Shown: piece after piece, positions 44,601 to 53,647 of the stretch | Numbering within the stretch: position 1 is the first letter of the stretch | How the letters are laid out: each line of letters begins with the position of its first letter | Assembly: GCF_040703125.1 (NCBI RefSeq) | Contig: NZ_CP160035.1 | Location: 2,693,001-2,757,000 of the forward strand | Length of the DNA stretch: 64,000 nt | From: Flavobacterium ovatum | Lineage (GTDB): Bacteria > Bacteroidota > Bacteroidia > Flavobacteriales > Flavobacteriaceae | Reading direction: 5' to 3' | The notes under the pieces: model-generated | Database searches by the model: none | What the model was told of the DNA's origin: nothing | What the model saw: only the letters and a program-made list of their open reading frames with translations | Position numbers and translations under genes: made by a program

Positions 44601-45952
44601 CTTCAAAATTAGAAGCACCTATAATTTGGTTTGACACAGATGCTTTAGAAAAAATAATGAATAATTTGTTGTCAAATGCCTTCAAGTTTACGGCTGAGGG
44701 TGGCAAAATTCAAGTCGAAGTGTATTCTGGTGAAGCCAATGAATTAGTACCTAATATGGAAATTGTAGGTAATCCTTCTGATTATATTGTAATCAAAGTT
44801 AAAGACTCGGGTGTTGGGATTCCATCTCATCGACTTAAAGTAATTTTTGAACGTTTTTATGTAGATAAAGATTTTAGAAAAGTAAATGGAGAAGGTACGG
44901 GCATAGGATTGGATTTTACCAAAAAATTGATCGAATTACATCAAGGTTATATTGATGTTGCCAATAATAAGAAAAAAGGAACTTCTTTCTTTATCTGGTT
45001 ACCAAAGAAGAAAGAAGCATATATTAATGTTCAGGGAATCAGTTTTGGAGATAATGATTCGGAAAATAATGTTTTTAATAACGAAATTAACGCTGAAACA
45101 CATGCTGTTGAAGTATTAGATGAAATTGTGGATCTAAATGAGCACAAATCAAGATCAAAACTCCCTGTACTTTTAGTAGTGGAAGATAATCCTGATATTC
45201 GAACATTGATTAAAAATGGTTTAGACAAAAGCTATGATATTTATGAGGCCGAAAATGGTCAACGTGGTTTCGAATTAGCCAATAAATTGATGCCGAATAT
45301 AATTTTGACAGATATATTCATGCCAATTATGGATGGAATGGAGATGTGTGAAAAATTAAAAACTACCTCAGAGACTAGTCATATTCCTGTTGTAATGCTT
45401 ACAGCAAAAACATCACAAGAATGGGAAAAAGAAGGTTTAAAGAATGGTGCCGATGGTTATGTACGAAAACCATTTGACATGGAAATTTTGGAATTAAAAC
45501 TTAAAAATATTTTAAAATTTAGAGAGGATTTACGTAGAAGATTCAATAGAGATACGACGCTACAACCTCATGAAGTAACGGTAACATCAGCAGATGAACG
45601 CTTTTTACAAAAAGCTATTGAAGTTGTCGAAAAACACATGATGAATACGGAATTTAGTGTGGAGTTAATGGTAAAAGAAATGGCTTTAAGTAGAAGTAAT
45701 TTATATTTGAAAATCAAAGAGTTAACCGGTTTGTCTTCGAGTGAATTTATAAGAAATATTCGTTTAAAAAGGGCTATGCAACTTTTAGAACAAAGTGATT
45801 TATCTGTCAAAGAAATTATGTATATGACTGGATTTAACACCGCTTCTTATTTTTCAAAATGTTTTAAAAAGCAATTTGGTGTCATCCCAAGTAAATATTT
45901 GAGAGAAACAGAAGTAGAAGAGGAGAAAGATGACGAAGCGGATGAAAATTAA
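41666..45952 (+). CDS. Hybrid two-component system regulator (HTCS)
   Basis: A 1428-residue one-protein signalling system. It starts with a signal/anchor segment (~15-32) and a periplasmic sensor of two-component propeller repeats (SQSDVNTIFQDSQGYMWFGT is the first of about a dozen). A Y_Y_Y domain (~740-825) and a membrane helix (~828-848) follow. The histidine kinase has H885 in ISHEFRTPLT and ATP-binding motifs DSGVGIP and GEGTGIGL. A receiver domain has phosphoacceptor D1216, and an AraC-type HTH lies at ~1310-1420. Such proteins sense oligosaccharides in the periplasm and switch on the local PUL. The gene is probably co-transcribed with the LacI gene. Confidence 0.93.
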   Translation: MPQANKHTTNISRFSTFIIFFFLFTYVCNAQKKNAFIHLTTENGLSQSDVNTIFQDSQGYMWFGTHDGLNKYDGYNFTVFNPILNNNKSISSNLVWKIVDDIKGNLWIGTTGGGLNCFDKKTETFTQFKNKVGDFNSLSNNTINSLFRDKKNRLWISTKNGINMLDLNKPIKKAIFNHIGVNLSKMSVTNSNRGFQSFFEDSNGDIWLGSNLGLLKLSRDNQGELFFQLVNLGGELENTLVRSLVEDDFGRLILSTSKGMYIFTKNGDNKKLVKIHNENFNILLSTKGYLWGSSNNGLYRFENSSDLTVPKEINYYINDLKNPDFSLSKNDVRSLFIDRAGMLWVGVNGGGVNKFDPNIKKFKHVKKDLNPKSINNDKVRALFEDSNGYLWVGTEGGGLNYSPKGDNTYTSFEKLNSSMPKIFSFAEVQEGATKKLLIGGEFQHGLYELDITNPKTISSSKLKYIDGVNLSVFSLLVDSNKNIWIGTYGTGIHRWLATKTPGVYKKDILYENVNNLKSVPSNIIRSIYEDKKGTIWFGTGDGLCKLPKDQINAISPKFEVYKNIPNDDSSISQNYILSLYESSKGDLWVGTFGGGLSKLIAGKGNNKSAFKNYTEKNGLPSNVIKGIQEDDFGNIWISTNKGLSRFNTKIEKFKNYDVNDGLQSNEFSELAFCKRANGEMLFGGVNGFNAFFPADIEDNLIPPKTVLTSLSIFNKPINIGDDFNGRIILPESISTIKDLELKYSENSFSVEFAALHYSAPRKNQFAYKLEGFNDNWIYTTYKNRLATYTNLAPGTYTLLVKSSNNDGIWNETPTELSITIVPPFWRSDLAYVFYLLFFVGCLMAFRRFTIIRTTKKHHLELELFEKEKHDEMHLLKLEFFTNISHEFRTPLTLIKGPLEYLQKSDNSISPSKRNEQYTIMHKNIDYLMRLVNQLLDFRKMDKGKMDLILWKSNVYEFVKLVGEPFQFLSHKKNIDFKISSKLEAPIIWFDTDALEKIMNNLLSNAFKFTAEGGKIQVEVYSGEANELVPNMEIVGNPSDYIVIKVKDSGVGIPSHRLKVIFERFYVDKDFRKVNGEGTGIGLDFTKKLIELHQGYIDVANNKKKGTSFFIWLPKKKEAYINVQGISFGDNDSENNVFNNEINAETHAVEVLDEIVDLNEHKSRSKLPVLLVVEDNPDIRTLIKNGLDKSYDIYEAENGQRGFELANKLMPNIILTDIFMPIMDGMEMCEKLKTTSETSHIPVVMLTAKTSQEWEKEGLKNGADGYVRKPFDMEILELKLKNILKFREDLRRRFNRDTTLQPHEVTVTSADERFLQKAIEVVEKHMMNTEFSVELMVKEMALSRSNLYLKIKELTGLSSSEFIRNIRLKRAMQLLEQSDLSVKEIMYMTGFNTASYFSKCFKKQFGVIPSKYLRETEVEEEKDDEADEN

Positions 45953-45972
45953 TTAAGGAGTTTTGAAAATAT

Positions 45973-46011
45973 AAAAAGGGATGAAGTTCATTTTGAACTT
46001 CATCCCTTTTT
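45973..46011. terminator. Bidirectional terminator
   Basis: Near-perfect 18-base stem AAAAAGGGATGAAGTTCA / TGAACTTCATCCCTTTTT with a 3-base loop, between the convergent HTCS and glycosyltransferase genes. Confidence 0.9.
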
Positions 46012-46032
46012 GATTGGTATAATATAAATTGC

Positions 46033-47259
46033 CTAAGCTTTTTCTTTTTCAAATCTATTAATTACATCTTGATAATAGTCAAAAGTAGTTTTAGCAATTG
46101 ATTCCCAGCTAAAGATTTTCAAAACACGTTCACGACCTGCTTTTCCTAATTTTGTTGCCAATGCTTCATCGTCTAAAAGGAGGTTGATTTTCTTAGCAAA
46201 TTCCTTTTGGAACAACTCAGGATTAATAGGATTGAAGTCAGTTCTAGATTTACTTTCTAACGGAATTAAATATCCTGTTTCACCTTCTACAATAATCTCA
46301 GGAATTCCACCTACATGGCTTCCTACGACAGGTGTTTCACAAGACATAGCTTCTAGATTGATAATCCCAAAAGGTTCGTATAATGAAGGACAAGCAAAAA
46401 CTCTTGCTTGGCTATAAAGTATTTTTATTTTATCTCTTGAAAGCATTTCTGAGATTAGAATAACACCTTCTCTTTGGGTTTTTAATTCGTCAATTAATTG
46501 TTCCGTTTCGGCAGCTATTTCTGGAGTATCTGGAGCACCTGCACAAAGCACAATCTGACAATTTTTGTTGAAATATTTAGCAGCAGAAATTAGTTGCGAG
46601 ATTCCTTTTTGACGAGTAATACGTCCCACAAATAAAACAAATGGAATATTTGGATCGATTCCTAATTCTTCCAATAAGGCATTGTCAGTTGTAGGTTTGT
46701 AAAACTCAGGATCGATTCCGTTGTGTATTACAGTAACTTTATCAGGATTCACTCCATAAGCTTCAACAACATCTTCCTTCATTTGCTCACTTACAGCAAT
46801 AATTCCATCAGCGGTATTGTAAGCACTGTTCTCAATCCAGCGAGATAGAAAATAGCCGTTTCCTAATTGTTCTACTTTCCATGGACGATGTGTTTCTAAG
46901 CTATGTGTGGTTAAAATTAAAGGTACTTGTAATAACTCTCTTGTCAAGACACCCGCTAAATGGGTATACCAAGTATGACAGTGTATGATATCAGCTTGAG
47001 GTGTAGCCTGTGACATTTCTACATTTTTACTAAGATTATGAAACATCTTAATGTGAGAATTGTTTTCGTCAACAGGATTGCTAAGACAAGAATTTATACC
47101 ACGAACGTTAATATTCGCTTTGTCTTCTTTTTGGTCTCCAAAACATCTCACTTCAACTTCTCCTAATTTCAAAAGTTCTTGACTAAGGAAATCAATATGT
47201 ACACCTGCACCGCCATAAATATTTGGAGGGAATTCATTGGTAAAAAGAGCTATCTTCAT
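46033..47259 (-). CDS. GT4 glycosyltransferase, glycogen-synthase type
   Basis: A 408-residue GT-B glycosyltransferase of family GT4. Landmarks are NEFPPNIYGGAGVHIDFL (N-terminal donor loop), HCHTWYTHLAG, FVGRITRQKGISQLI and the E-x7-E motif in PSLYEPFGIINLEAM. It resembles the actinobacterial-type glycogen synthase (GlgA/GlgM group) rather than the GT5 enzyme. ADP-glucose is the expected donor, but the acceptor is not clear from sequence. Monocistronic; it ends at the bidirectional terminator and is not part of the polysaccharide locus. Confidence 0.8.
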   Translation of the reverse strand: MKIALFTNEFPPNIYGGAGVHIDFLSQELLKLGEVEVRCFGDQKEDKANINVRGINSCLSNPVDENNSHIKMFHNLSKNVEMSQATPQADIIHCHTWYTHLAGVLTRELLQVPLILTTHSLETHRPWKVEQLGNGYFLSRWIENSAYNTADGIIAVSEQMKEDVVEAYGVNPDKVTVIHNGIDPEFYKPTTDNALLEELGIDPNIPFVLFVGRITRQKGISQLISAAKYFNKNCQIVLCAGAPDTPEIAAETEQLIDELKTQREGVILISEMLSRDKIKILYSQARVFACPSLYEPFGIINLEAMSCETPVVGSHVGGIPEIIVEGETGYLIPLESKSRTDFNPINPELFQKEFAKKINLLLDDEALATKLGKAGRERVLKIFSWESIAKTTFDYYQDVINRFEKEKA

Positions 47260-47451
47260 TTGCTATTAATTTAATGTATATTGTTTTAGTTTATTGTAAT
47301 AGACTAATTGATTAGTGTTTGGGTATTGTTCAATAAATAATTAGATATGAAAATCCATTATTTTACTAAAGTAGCAAAATAATGCTATAAAATCCAAAAG
47401 GCACCTAGTTTTGTAAAATATTTTTCATGAACGCTAAGAGAAAAACGGGAA

Positions 47452-48543
47452 TTATAGAGCCTTTTTATCTCCTTTGTTTTCATTACCATCTCCTAACAAA
47501 ATAGCTAATGTTTTTAGGGAATCTGTTCGTTCAGCAATAAGTTTTACGATACTAATAAAGGGTATAAAAAGAATCATTCCAGCTGCTCCCCATAAGATGC
47601 CACCGGCACTTATCATAATAAGAATTACTAGTGTGTTTATTTTTAAACGTCTTCCTACAGCATATGGGAAAATAATATAAGCCTCTAACAATTGAACAAA
47701 AGTAAAAACAATAATTACAGCTATAGGATATAAAATGGAATTATAAGTAATCCAAGAAATTGCAATTGGTAATAAGGCGGAAATCAATATTCCAACATAA
47801 GGGATGAAAGTTAATATTGAAGCAATAAACCCAAACATGATAGGGTGTGGGATGCCAATTATTGCCAGACCAATACTATTCAATGTACCCACAATAAGAT
47901 AAACTAATGCCATACCTTTAATGAAATTATAATAGGCATTTATTGTTTCGATTAGGATTTCATAAATGGTTTCTTTTTTATTGGTTGGAAATAAATGAAA
48001 CAGAGCTTTAACTAACAAGGAACGATAATACAAAATCAATCCAGAAAATATAGGGATAATTATTAAATAAAATAATGATTCTGAAAAGGAATAGACCATA
48101 TTCTGAATTAATGAAAAGGTTTGATTTCCAGAGTTATTAATAGCATTTTTTATAAAAAGGATTTGTTCTTCATGGCTAATTTTGAAATAATCGGTCATAT
48201 AGAAACTCAATTGATTAATTGTTTCCAGAAGTTTTATTTTGAAGGTATCCCATTCATTTGAAAATTCATATAATTGTAAAAATAGTAGGTAAAAGAGACT
48301 AACAGTAATTATAAAAATGCTGGATAATGTAATACATATGGCAATAACTTTGTTAATTCCTATTTTTTCCATCCTTTTGCATATTGGATAAAGTATAAAA
48401 GAAATCAATAATGAAAAGCTTAATGGAATAAAAAGTAACTTTCCAAAATACAATACTAAAGATAATAGTACAATATATTGCAGGACTTCAAGTGTAGAGT
48501 ATTTTTTACTGGATAGGTTTGGTTTCTCAGTTAATGACATCAT
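47452..48543 (-). CDS. AI-2E family transporter-like membrane protein
   Basis: A 363-residue inner-membrane protein with about eight hydrophobic segments, of the AI-2E/UPF0118 family. The typical C-terminal half is present (LNSIGLAIIGIPHPIMFGFI, TFIPYVGILISALLPIAISW, WGAAGMILFIPFISIVKLI). Members export small molecules or sodium; the autoinducer role applies to few. It stands alone between the glycosyltransferase and a histidine kinase. Its substrate is unknown. Confidence 0.85.
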   Translation of the reverse strand: MMSLTEKPNLSSKKYSTLEVLQYIVLLSLVLYFGKLLFIPLSFSLLISFILYPICKRMEKIGINKVIAICITLSSIFIITVSLFYLLFLQLYEFSNEWDTFKIKLLETINQLSFYMTDYFKISHEEQILFIKNAINNSGNQTFSLIQNMVYSFSESLFYLIIIPIFSGLILYYRSLLVKALFHLFPTNKKETIYEILIETINAYYNFIKGMALVYLIVGTLNSIGLAIIGIPHPIMFGFIASILTFIPYVGILISALLPIAISWITYNSILYPIAVIIVFTFVQLLEAYIIFPYAVGRRLKINTLVILIMISAGGILWGAAGMILFIPFISIVKLIAERTDSLKTLAILLGDGNENKGDKKAL

Positions 48544-48621
48544 AAATTTAGAAGCTTAATTGTTAATAGATTGAATAACATTTTAGAGTCCTAAATATAG
48601 ATTAAACGATAGCAATAAAGT

Positions 48622-49737
48622 TTAGTCTCTAAAGGTTATGGTAAATTTTGCGCCTTCATTTAATTTACTGTCAACATTAATTTTACCCCCCAGATTATTG
48701 ATATGGTTATAAACTAAATAAAGTCCAATACCATTGCTATCTGTATTGTTGCTAAACTTTTGATGTAAGCCGAAAATTTTATTTCCGACTTTTTTCATAT
48801 TAAAACCAATGCCATTATCCGTAATAATTAATTGCTTTTGACCATCAATCATTTTAGTATAAATAGATATAATAGGTAAAACATCAGGTTTTGAGTATTT
48901 AATAGAGTTTGTAATCAAATTTAAAAAAACGCTTTTTAAATATATTTTATTAAAACTAATATTTTCAAGTTCAGAAAAATCAATATTGATCGTAGTTTTT
49001 GAATTAGAAATTAGTGAACTAATTGAATAAAGTACTTCTTCTAATACTTCTTCTAAATTTAGATATTCAAGTGAAGCACTACTTTTATTTCGCTCATTAA
49101 AAATAGATATGTATTCATTTAATGAATCTCGTAAATTGTGAGAAGTTTCTTTTATAATAGAAATGTACTCTAAAGTATCAGGGTCTTTTATTTTATTAGT
49201 ATCTAGCAACTCAAATATTGAAATTAAATTATTCACAGGCGATCTTAAATCGTGTGTTGCAGTATAAGTTAATTGTTTAAAGTCATTATTGATTTGAGTA
49301 AGTTTTGCTAAATGATAATTGCGTTCTTCCTCAAGTTTCTTTTTATAAGTAATGTTTTTACCAACAGCGTAAATTAATTTTTCATTTTCTAAAGGGGTTG
49401 AAGTCCAAAGTAACCATACCAGTTTACCGCTTTTAGTTTGGTATCGATTTTCAAAATCGATTAAAGGATTTCTTTCCCTAAGTGAGTTTCTAGCTGATTT
49501 AGTTTGAGTTTTGTCTTCATGATAAACAAAATCATTGATAGGCCTTGATAATAATTCATCTTTCGAATATTCGAGTAATTTACAAACAGCAGGATTAATT
49601 TTTTTAAAATACCCATCATATCCAGCAATGCATAACAAATCTAGTGAATGATTAAAAAAATCTTCAAATTTAGCGTCTGCGTTAAAATTGTTGTTTGATG
49701 CATTATTAATAATGCGCATCATTTTTCTCATCCTCAT
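48622..49737 (-). CDS. PAS-domain sensor histidine kinase
   Basis: A 371-residue cytoplasmic kinase. Residues ~25-135 form a PAS/PAC sensor (LLCIAGYDGYFKKINPAVCK, SGKLVWLLWTSTPLENEK). The HisKA segment is YTATHDLRSPVNNLISI, and the ATPase has LITNSIKYS, DNGIGFN and SNGIGLYLVYNH. There is no membrane segment, so it senses an internal signal, or redox/ligand through PAS. No response regulator is adjacent. The start is uncertain because several ATGs lie within the first eight codons. Confidence 0.88.
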   Translation of the reverse strand: MRMRKMMRIINNASNNNFNADAKFEDFFNHSLDLLCIAGYDGYFKKINPAVCKLLEYSKDELLSRPINDFVYHEDKTQTKSARNSLRERNPLIDFENRYQTKSGKLVWLLWTSTPLENEKLIYAVGKNITYKKKLEEERNYHLAKLTQINNDFKQLTYTATHDLRSPVNNLISIFELLDTNKIKDPDTLEYISIIKETSHNLRDSLNEYISIFNERNKSSASLEYLNLEEVLEEVLYSISSLISNSKTTINIDFSELENISFNKIYLKSVFLNLITNSIKYSKPDVLPIISIYTKMIDGQKQLIITDNGIGFNMKKVGNKIFGLHQKFSNNTDSNGIGLYLVYNHINNLGGKINVDSKLNEGAKFTITFRD

Positions 49738-50036
49738 TCTCTATAATTTTTTCAATAAAAGCATATTTGCTTTCAGATTGCTTATTTATAAAATGATTAT
49801 TTTTAAAGTAAGTTGAATGTTCCTAATGATCGTGGTATTATTTATATGATAATTTTACCAACTGTCTAGTTTTTTAAGAAAAATAATAGAATACACTAGT
49901 TGATATTTCAAATAATGTATTCTATTACTATTAATACAACACCACTAAATTACAGCTAATTATCATATAAAAAAACATGCTTATGGTTATTATTAGGAAT
50001 ATTTATTTAAAACTGTTGTGTTTGAGTAAGAATCGA
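49738..50036. other. AT-rich intergenic stretch, nothing recognised
   Basis: About 300 AT-rich bases upstream of the histidine kinase and downstream of the outer-membrane protein gene. No hairpin with a clear T run, repeat or small gene was recognised. Confidence 0.55.
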
Positions 50037-50900
50037 TTAAATTCTAAAGATGCCCCCTAAAGCAATAATTCTTTGAAAAAAGAAAAACTCTTGAGATGCA
50101 CTATCTTCAGTGTTTATTGTAGTACGGATATCCTGCATATTAATGTATCCACCTTTTAATTCACCTTGTATATAAAAATGTTTGAAAAAAGTAATATTCA
50201 GTCCCGCTTTGATTGAAGTTCCAAAACCAGAAACATGAAAATCGTCATGACGGTCTTTACCTAATATTTTTGTATTGGTTTTTGGGTATAATAATCCAAA
50301 ACCAATACCTTCTGTTAGATTAATTTGAATTTTATCAGTATTTCCAATTTTAAATATTTTGGAAATATCATCAAATCGAGAAACCTCAGTATGAACATAA
50401 TTTAATCCATCTGTATGTTCGTAGGTTAAAAATGTTTCGTTTGTAAAATCAACTGGGATATTGTTGTAAACACCATTATGTACAGAACCAATTTCTGAAC
50501 TTGGTAGATGAATTTCACCACTAACATTGGCTGTTTGATTTTGTGTCATTACATATTTCATGTGGTCAACGCCAATGGTTACACTATAATGATCATTAAA
50601 AAAATAGCCTAAACGAAAATTAGTTTGAGGAATTGTCATACTTGCAGGATTAATATAATCAACATGCCAACCTTTTGGTTTGTCATGAGCGGTCATATTA
50701 TCTATCGTGAAATTATAATCTTTACCTTTAAATGTTACATCTGATTTGCTGTAACTTTCTCTATTTCCTCCCCATGAGACAAAGAATTTGCCTTTGTTAT
50801 GAGCAGTATATTTTTCCTGTAATTTAATTTGATCCTGAGCACTTAAGGTATTGATAAACAAAAGTCCTAGTAAACAAAAGCAAGTAATACTATTTTTCAA
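50037..50900 (-). CDS. Outer-membrane beta-barrel protein, function unknown
   Basis: A 287-residue protein with a signal peptide to ~21 (NTLSAQ). Alternating beta strands rich in aromatic residues (FRLGYFFNDHYSVTIGVDHM, SIKAGLNITFFKHFYIQGEL) and a C-terminal aromatic-ending strand (IALGGIFRI) suggest a small outer-membrane barrel. I know no specific function. It starts 10 bases after the kdsA stop, so the two are probably co-transcribed; with KDO synthesis this hints at an envelope role. Confidence 0.7.
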   Translation of the reverse strand: MKNSITCFCLLGLLFINTLSAQDQIKLQEKYTAHNKGKFFVSWGGNRESYSKSDVTFKGKDYNFTIDNMTAHDKPKGWHVDYINPASMTIPQTNFRLGYFFNDHYSVTIGVDHMKYVMTQNQTANVSGEIHLPSSEIGSVHNGVYNNIPVDFTNETFLTYEHTDGLNYVHTEVSRFDDISKIFKIGNTDKIQINLTEGIGFGLLYPKTNTKILGKDRHDDFHVSGFGTSIKAGLNITFFKHFYIQGELKGGYINMQDIRTTINTEDSASQEFFFFQRIIALGGIFRI

Positions 50901-50910
50901 TGTGATATAA

Positions 50911-51729
50911 TTAAAATGAATTAATAGTTTTTCTAATAGCGACTAATTTAGTCATCAATGCTTCAAAATAGTCTAAGTGTAGCATATTGGCTCCATCACT
51001 TTTAGCATTAGCTGGATCAAAATGAGTTTCAATAAAAATCCCATCAACACCTACAGCAATTCCAGCTTTAGCAACGGTTTCAATCATATCTGGTCTTCCT
51101 CCAGTTACACCAGCAGTTTGATTGGGTTGTTGTAATGAGTGTGTTACATCAAGTACAGTGGTTGCGTATTGTTGCATAGTAGGTATTCCTCTATAATCTA
51201 CGATCATGTCTTGGTAACCAAACATGGTTCCTCTATCAGTAACCATTACATTTTGATTGTTACAATCCAATACTTTTTGCACAGCATGTTTCATGCTTTC
51301 AGGACTCATAAATTGTCCTTTTTTCAAGTTGACTGTTCTTCCAGTATTTGCAGCAGCAACAACTAAATCTGTTTGGCGAACTAGGAATGCTGGGATTTGT
51401 AAAATATCCACGTATTGAGCAGCCATTTCAGCATCTTCATTTGTATGAATGTCTGTAACGGTAGGAACATGAAAAGTTTCTGATATTTTTCTTAGAATTT
51501 TCAATGCTTTTTCATCTCCAATACCCGAAAAACTGTCAATTCTAGAACGGTTAGCCTTTTTAAAAGATCCTTTAAATACAAAAGGAATTTCCAATTTATC
51601 GGTAATACCTATTAATTTTTCAGCAATTCTCATAGCCATTTCTTCTCCTTCAATGGCACAAGGACCAGCCAATAAAAAGAAGTTTCCGCTATCGGTATGT
51701 TTGATTTGAGCAATTTTTTCTATGTTCAT
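50911..51729 (-). CDS. kdsA: 3-deoxy-8-phosphooctulonate synthase
   Basis: A 272-residue KDO-8-phosphate synthase, which condenses phosphoenolpyruvate with arabinose-5-phosphate for lipopolysaccharide. Landmarks are LLAGPCAIEG, FKGSFKKANRSRIDSFSG, VTDIHTNEDAE, QIPAFLVRQTDLVVAAA and the C-terminal GIFIETHFDPANAKSDGANM. The ATG at 51729 gives the usual length; an upstream start would add eight residues. It leads a likely two-gene unit with the outer-membrane protein. Confidence 0.95.
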   Translation of the reverse strand: MNIEKIAQIKHTDSGNFFLLAGPCAIEGEEMAMRIAEKLIGITDKLEIPFVFKGSFKKANRSRIDSFSGIGDEKALKILRKISETFHVPTVTDIHTNEDAEMAAQYVDILQIPAFLVRQTDLVVAAANTGRTVNLKKGQFMSPESMKHAVQKVLDCNNQNVMVTDRGTMFGYQDMIVDYRGIPTMQQYATTVLDVTHSLQQPNQTAGVTGGRPDMIETVAKAGIAVGVDGIFIETHFDPANAKSDGANMLHLDYFEALMTKLVAIRKTINSF

Positions 51730-51808
51730 AATGGGTTTTTTTTTAAAGTGCAAAGGTACTTGGATTTAAACTTTTCACTTATAGAATTAACGTTTATTTT
51801 AGTTGTCT

Positions 51809-52258
51809 TTATTTTTTTATCGAAAGGCCTACAGGAACCATCAAATAACCTTTTTCATAAATATTCATATACAGCTGAATAGGTTTTTTTTGTCCTTCCC
51901 ATTTCAACTCGTATACATCAAGAAAACCAGCTCCCATACCACTTCTTTTAGTAGGGAAAGGGCAACAACTTTCTAGCTTGGAATAGCTTATTTGTTCTCC
52001 CTTAGGCCCTGCCAATGCATTAAGGAAACGTACCGCATTGATGGTATCGTTATAGGTATTCATAAAAAATACATTTACAGGGTAATCTTCCTCGTAACCG
52101 TACTTTTTATCTTTACTATATTCAGATATGATAAAGGTATTGTACGAACCTAATTGTGGTGTTGGAGCATTGTCATCTACATTTTTTAAAGTAGATTTTG
52201 TACTCACACAAGAGGCTATTGCCAGTGAGAAAGCGAGTGTAATAAATGTTTTTTTCAT
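51809..52258 (-). CDS. Small lipoprotein next to kdsA
   Basis: A 149-residue lipoprotein (lipobox AIASC, Cys at 17 from the ATG at 52258). The mature part is beta-rich, with a CC pair (ESCCPFPTKRSGMGAGF) and a C-terminal MNIYEKGYLMVPVGLS. Related proteins occur beside kdsA in flavobacteria and are sometimes mislabelled as aldolases for that reason; it has no aldolase features. Function unknown, probably envelope. Confidence 0.72.
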   Translation of the reverse strand: MKKTFITLAFSLAIASCVSTKSTLKNVDDNAPTPQLGSYNTFIISEYSKDKKYGYEEDYPVNVFFMNTYNDTINAVRFLNALAGPKGEQISYSKLESCCPFPTKRSGMGAGFLDVYELKWEGQKKPIQLYMNIYEKGYLMVPVGLSIKK

Positions 52259-52447
52259 ATTGGAAAGCCTCATACAAAGAGTAAAAATGGATTACTATTT
52301 TTTACTACAAATATAATGAGAACTTTAATTTTATTGATTCATGTCAGTTATAAATTTAATTAATTCACATCCATTAAGAGTAATGAAGAACAGATCTTAT
52401 TTCGAATCGTTAAAAACAACCTATATTTGCACACTAAAATAATTAAT

Positions 52448-53005
52448 ATGAATGTATTTTTTCAAACTTGGCCTTGGTATGTTTCTGGTTTTATAATTGG
52501 AATGATTATGTTAAGTTTATTGTATTTCGGTAAATCATTTGGAATGTCTTCCAACTTGCGCTCGATGTGCGCAATAATGGGAGCTGGAAAAAATGTAAGT
52601 TATTTTGATTTTGATTGGAAATCAAAACGTTGGAATTTGTTAGTCGTTCTAGGAGCTATGCTAGGAGGATATGTAGCGGTAAATTTGATGAGTGATCCTT
52701 CGAATGTTGCTATTAATCCCAAAACTATCGATGCTTTAGCACAATTAGGTATTGATGCACCAAACGGACGTTTAGTTCCCGAAGCACTTTTTGGTAATCA
52801 GACCTTCCAAGACCCAATAAACATAGCTATTTTATTAATTGGTGGAATCCTAATCGGTTTTGGTGCTCGATATGCCGGCGGTTGTACCTCTGGACATGCA
52901 ATTTCAGGTTTGAGCAATATGCAACTTCCGTCTTTGAAAGCCGTTATCGGTTTCTTCATCGGTGGTCTCATCATGGTACACCTTTTATTCCCTTTAATTT
53001 TTTAA
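52448..53005 (+). CDS. YeeE/YedE-family membrane protein, first half
   Basis: A 185-residue inner-membrane protein of the YeeE/YedE family, related to the TsuA thiosulfate transporter. The ATG at 52448 starts before MNVFFQTWPWYVSGF. Conserved Cys motifs are MCAIMGAG and the GGCTSGHAISGLS segment, the family's sulfur-relay region. With its neighbour it makes a two-gene version of a fused transporter. Likely substrate: thiosulfate or another small sulfur compound (family knowledge). Confidence 0.85.
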   Translation: MNVFFQTWPWYVSGFIIGMIMLSLLYFGKSFGMSSNLRSMCAIMGAGKNVSYFDFDWKSKRWNLLVVLGAMLGGYVAVNLMSDPSNVAINPKTIDALAQLGIDAPNGRLVPEALFGNQTFQDPINIAILLIGGILIGFGARYAGGCTSGHAISGLSNMQLPSLKAVIGFFIGGLIMVHLLFPLIF

Positions 53006-53009
53006 GATT

Positions 53010-53423
53010 ATGAATATATTAAAATATATAGTTGTTGGTTTTGTATTTGGAATCGTTTTAACAAAATCAGAAGCTGTTTCTTGGTATCGAATTTATGAAA
53101 TGTTTCACTTTCAATCCTTTCACATGTACGGTATTATTTCAGTAGCAATTGTAACAGGTGCCATTGGAATACAATTAATCAAGCGCAATAACATCAAAGA
53201 CATTGATGGTTTGTCTATCGAAATTCCGAATAAAGAAAAAGGAAATTACCGATTTTGGATTGGTGGTTTAATTTTTGGACTAGGTTGGGGACTGGTAGGT
53301 TCTTGTCCAGGACCTATTTTTATCTTACTTGGTGCTGGATTTTATACTATTATAATCGTTTTAATAGGAGCCATGTTGGGAACCTATTTGTACGGTGTCA
53401 TCAAGGACAAATTGCCAGATTAA
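53010..53423 (+). CDS. YeeE/YedE-family membrane protein, second half
   Basis: A 137-residue partner of the preceding gene, with four membrane segments and the conserved GWGLVGSCPGPIFILLGAG motif that carries the family Cys. It starts 4 bases after the first gene's stop. Together they supply the two repeats of a complete YeeE/YedE transporter. Confidence 0.85.
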   Translation: MNILKYIVVGFVFGIVLTKSEAVSWYRIYEMFHFQSFHMYGIISVAIVTGAIGIQLIKRNNIKDIDGLSIEIPNKEKGNYRFWIGGLIFGLGWGLVGSCPGPIFILLGAGFYTIIIVLIGAMLGTYLYGVIKDKLPD

Positions 53424-53454
53424 TCTATAATGTAAAGTAACAATAATATTATTT

Positions 53455-53580
53455 TAGGCGTGCCCCGCCGAAAAAACCGGGTCGAGCTATTCGTTACAAG
53501 TCCTCAACAAGTTCCGCTATCGCTACACTTATTTGTGGGCTTTTCTCTGCTATCTCTCACGCAAAATCCAGTTCGTAATC
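53455..53580. repeat. Flavobacterial dispersed repeat
   Basis: The sequence GGCGTGCCCCGCCG..GGGTCGAGCTATTCGTTAC, followed by GTTCCGCTATCGCTAC, resembles from memory a non-coding repeat found many times between genes in Flavobacterium genomes. Its GC content is higher than its surroundings. It lies between convergent genes. Confidence 0.6.
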
Positions 53581-53593
53581 AGTAATCAAAACA

Positions 53594-53626
53594 AAAAAGC
53601 ATTCTCAAATTTTGAGAATGCTTTTT
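53594..53626 (-). terminator. Terminator of clpS
   Basis: Perfect stem AAAAAGCATTCTCAAA / TTTGAGAATGCTTTTT, 22 bases past the clpS stop, with a T run on both strands. Confidence 0.88.
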
Positions 53627-53647
53627 GTTTGAATAGAAAAGTAGTTT

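Noticed and set aside
46033..47259. Glycosyltransferase as part of the polysaccharide locus
   Set aside because: It is separated by a strong bidirectional terminator, has no locus element and matches a general glycogen-synthase type.
51809..52258. KDO-8-P aldolase function for the lipoprotein beside kdsA
   Set aside because: It has a lipobox and no aldolase motif; such a name would come only from adjacency.
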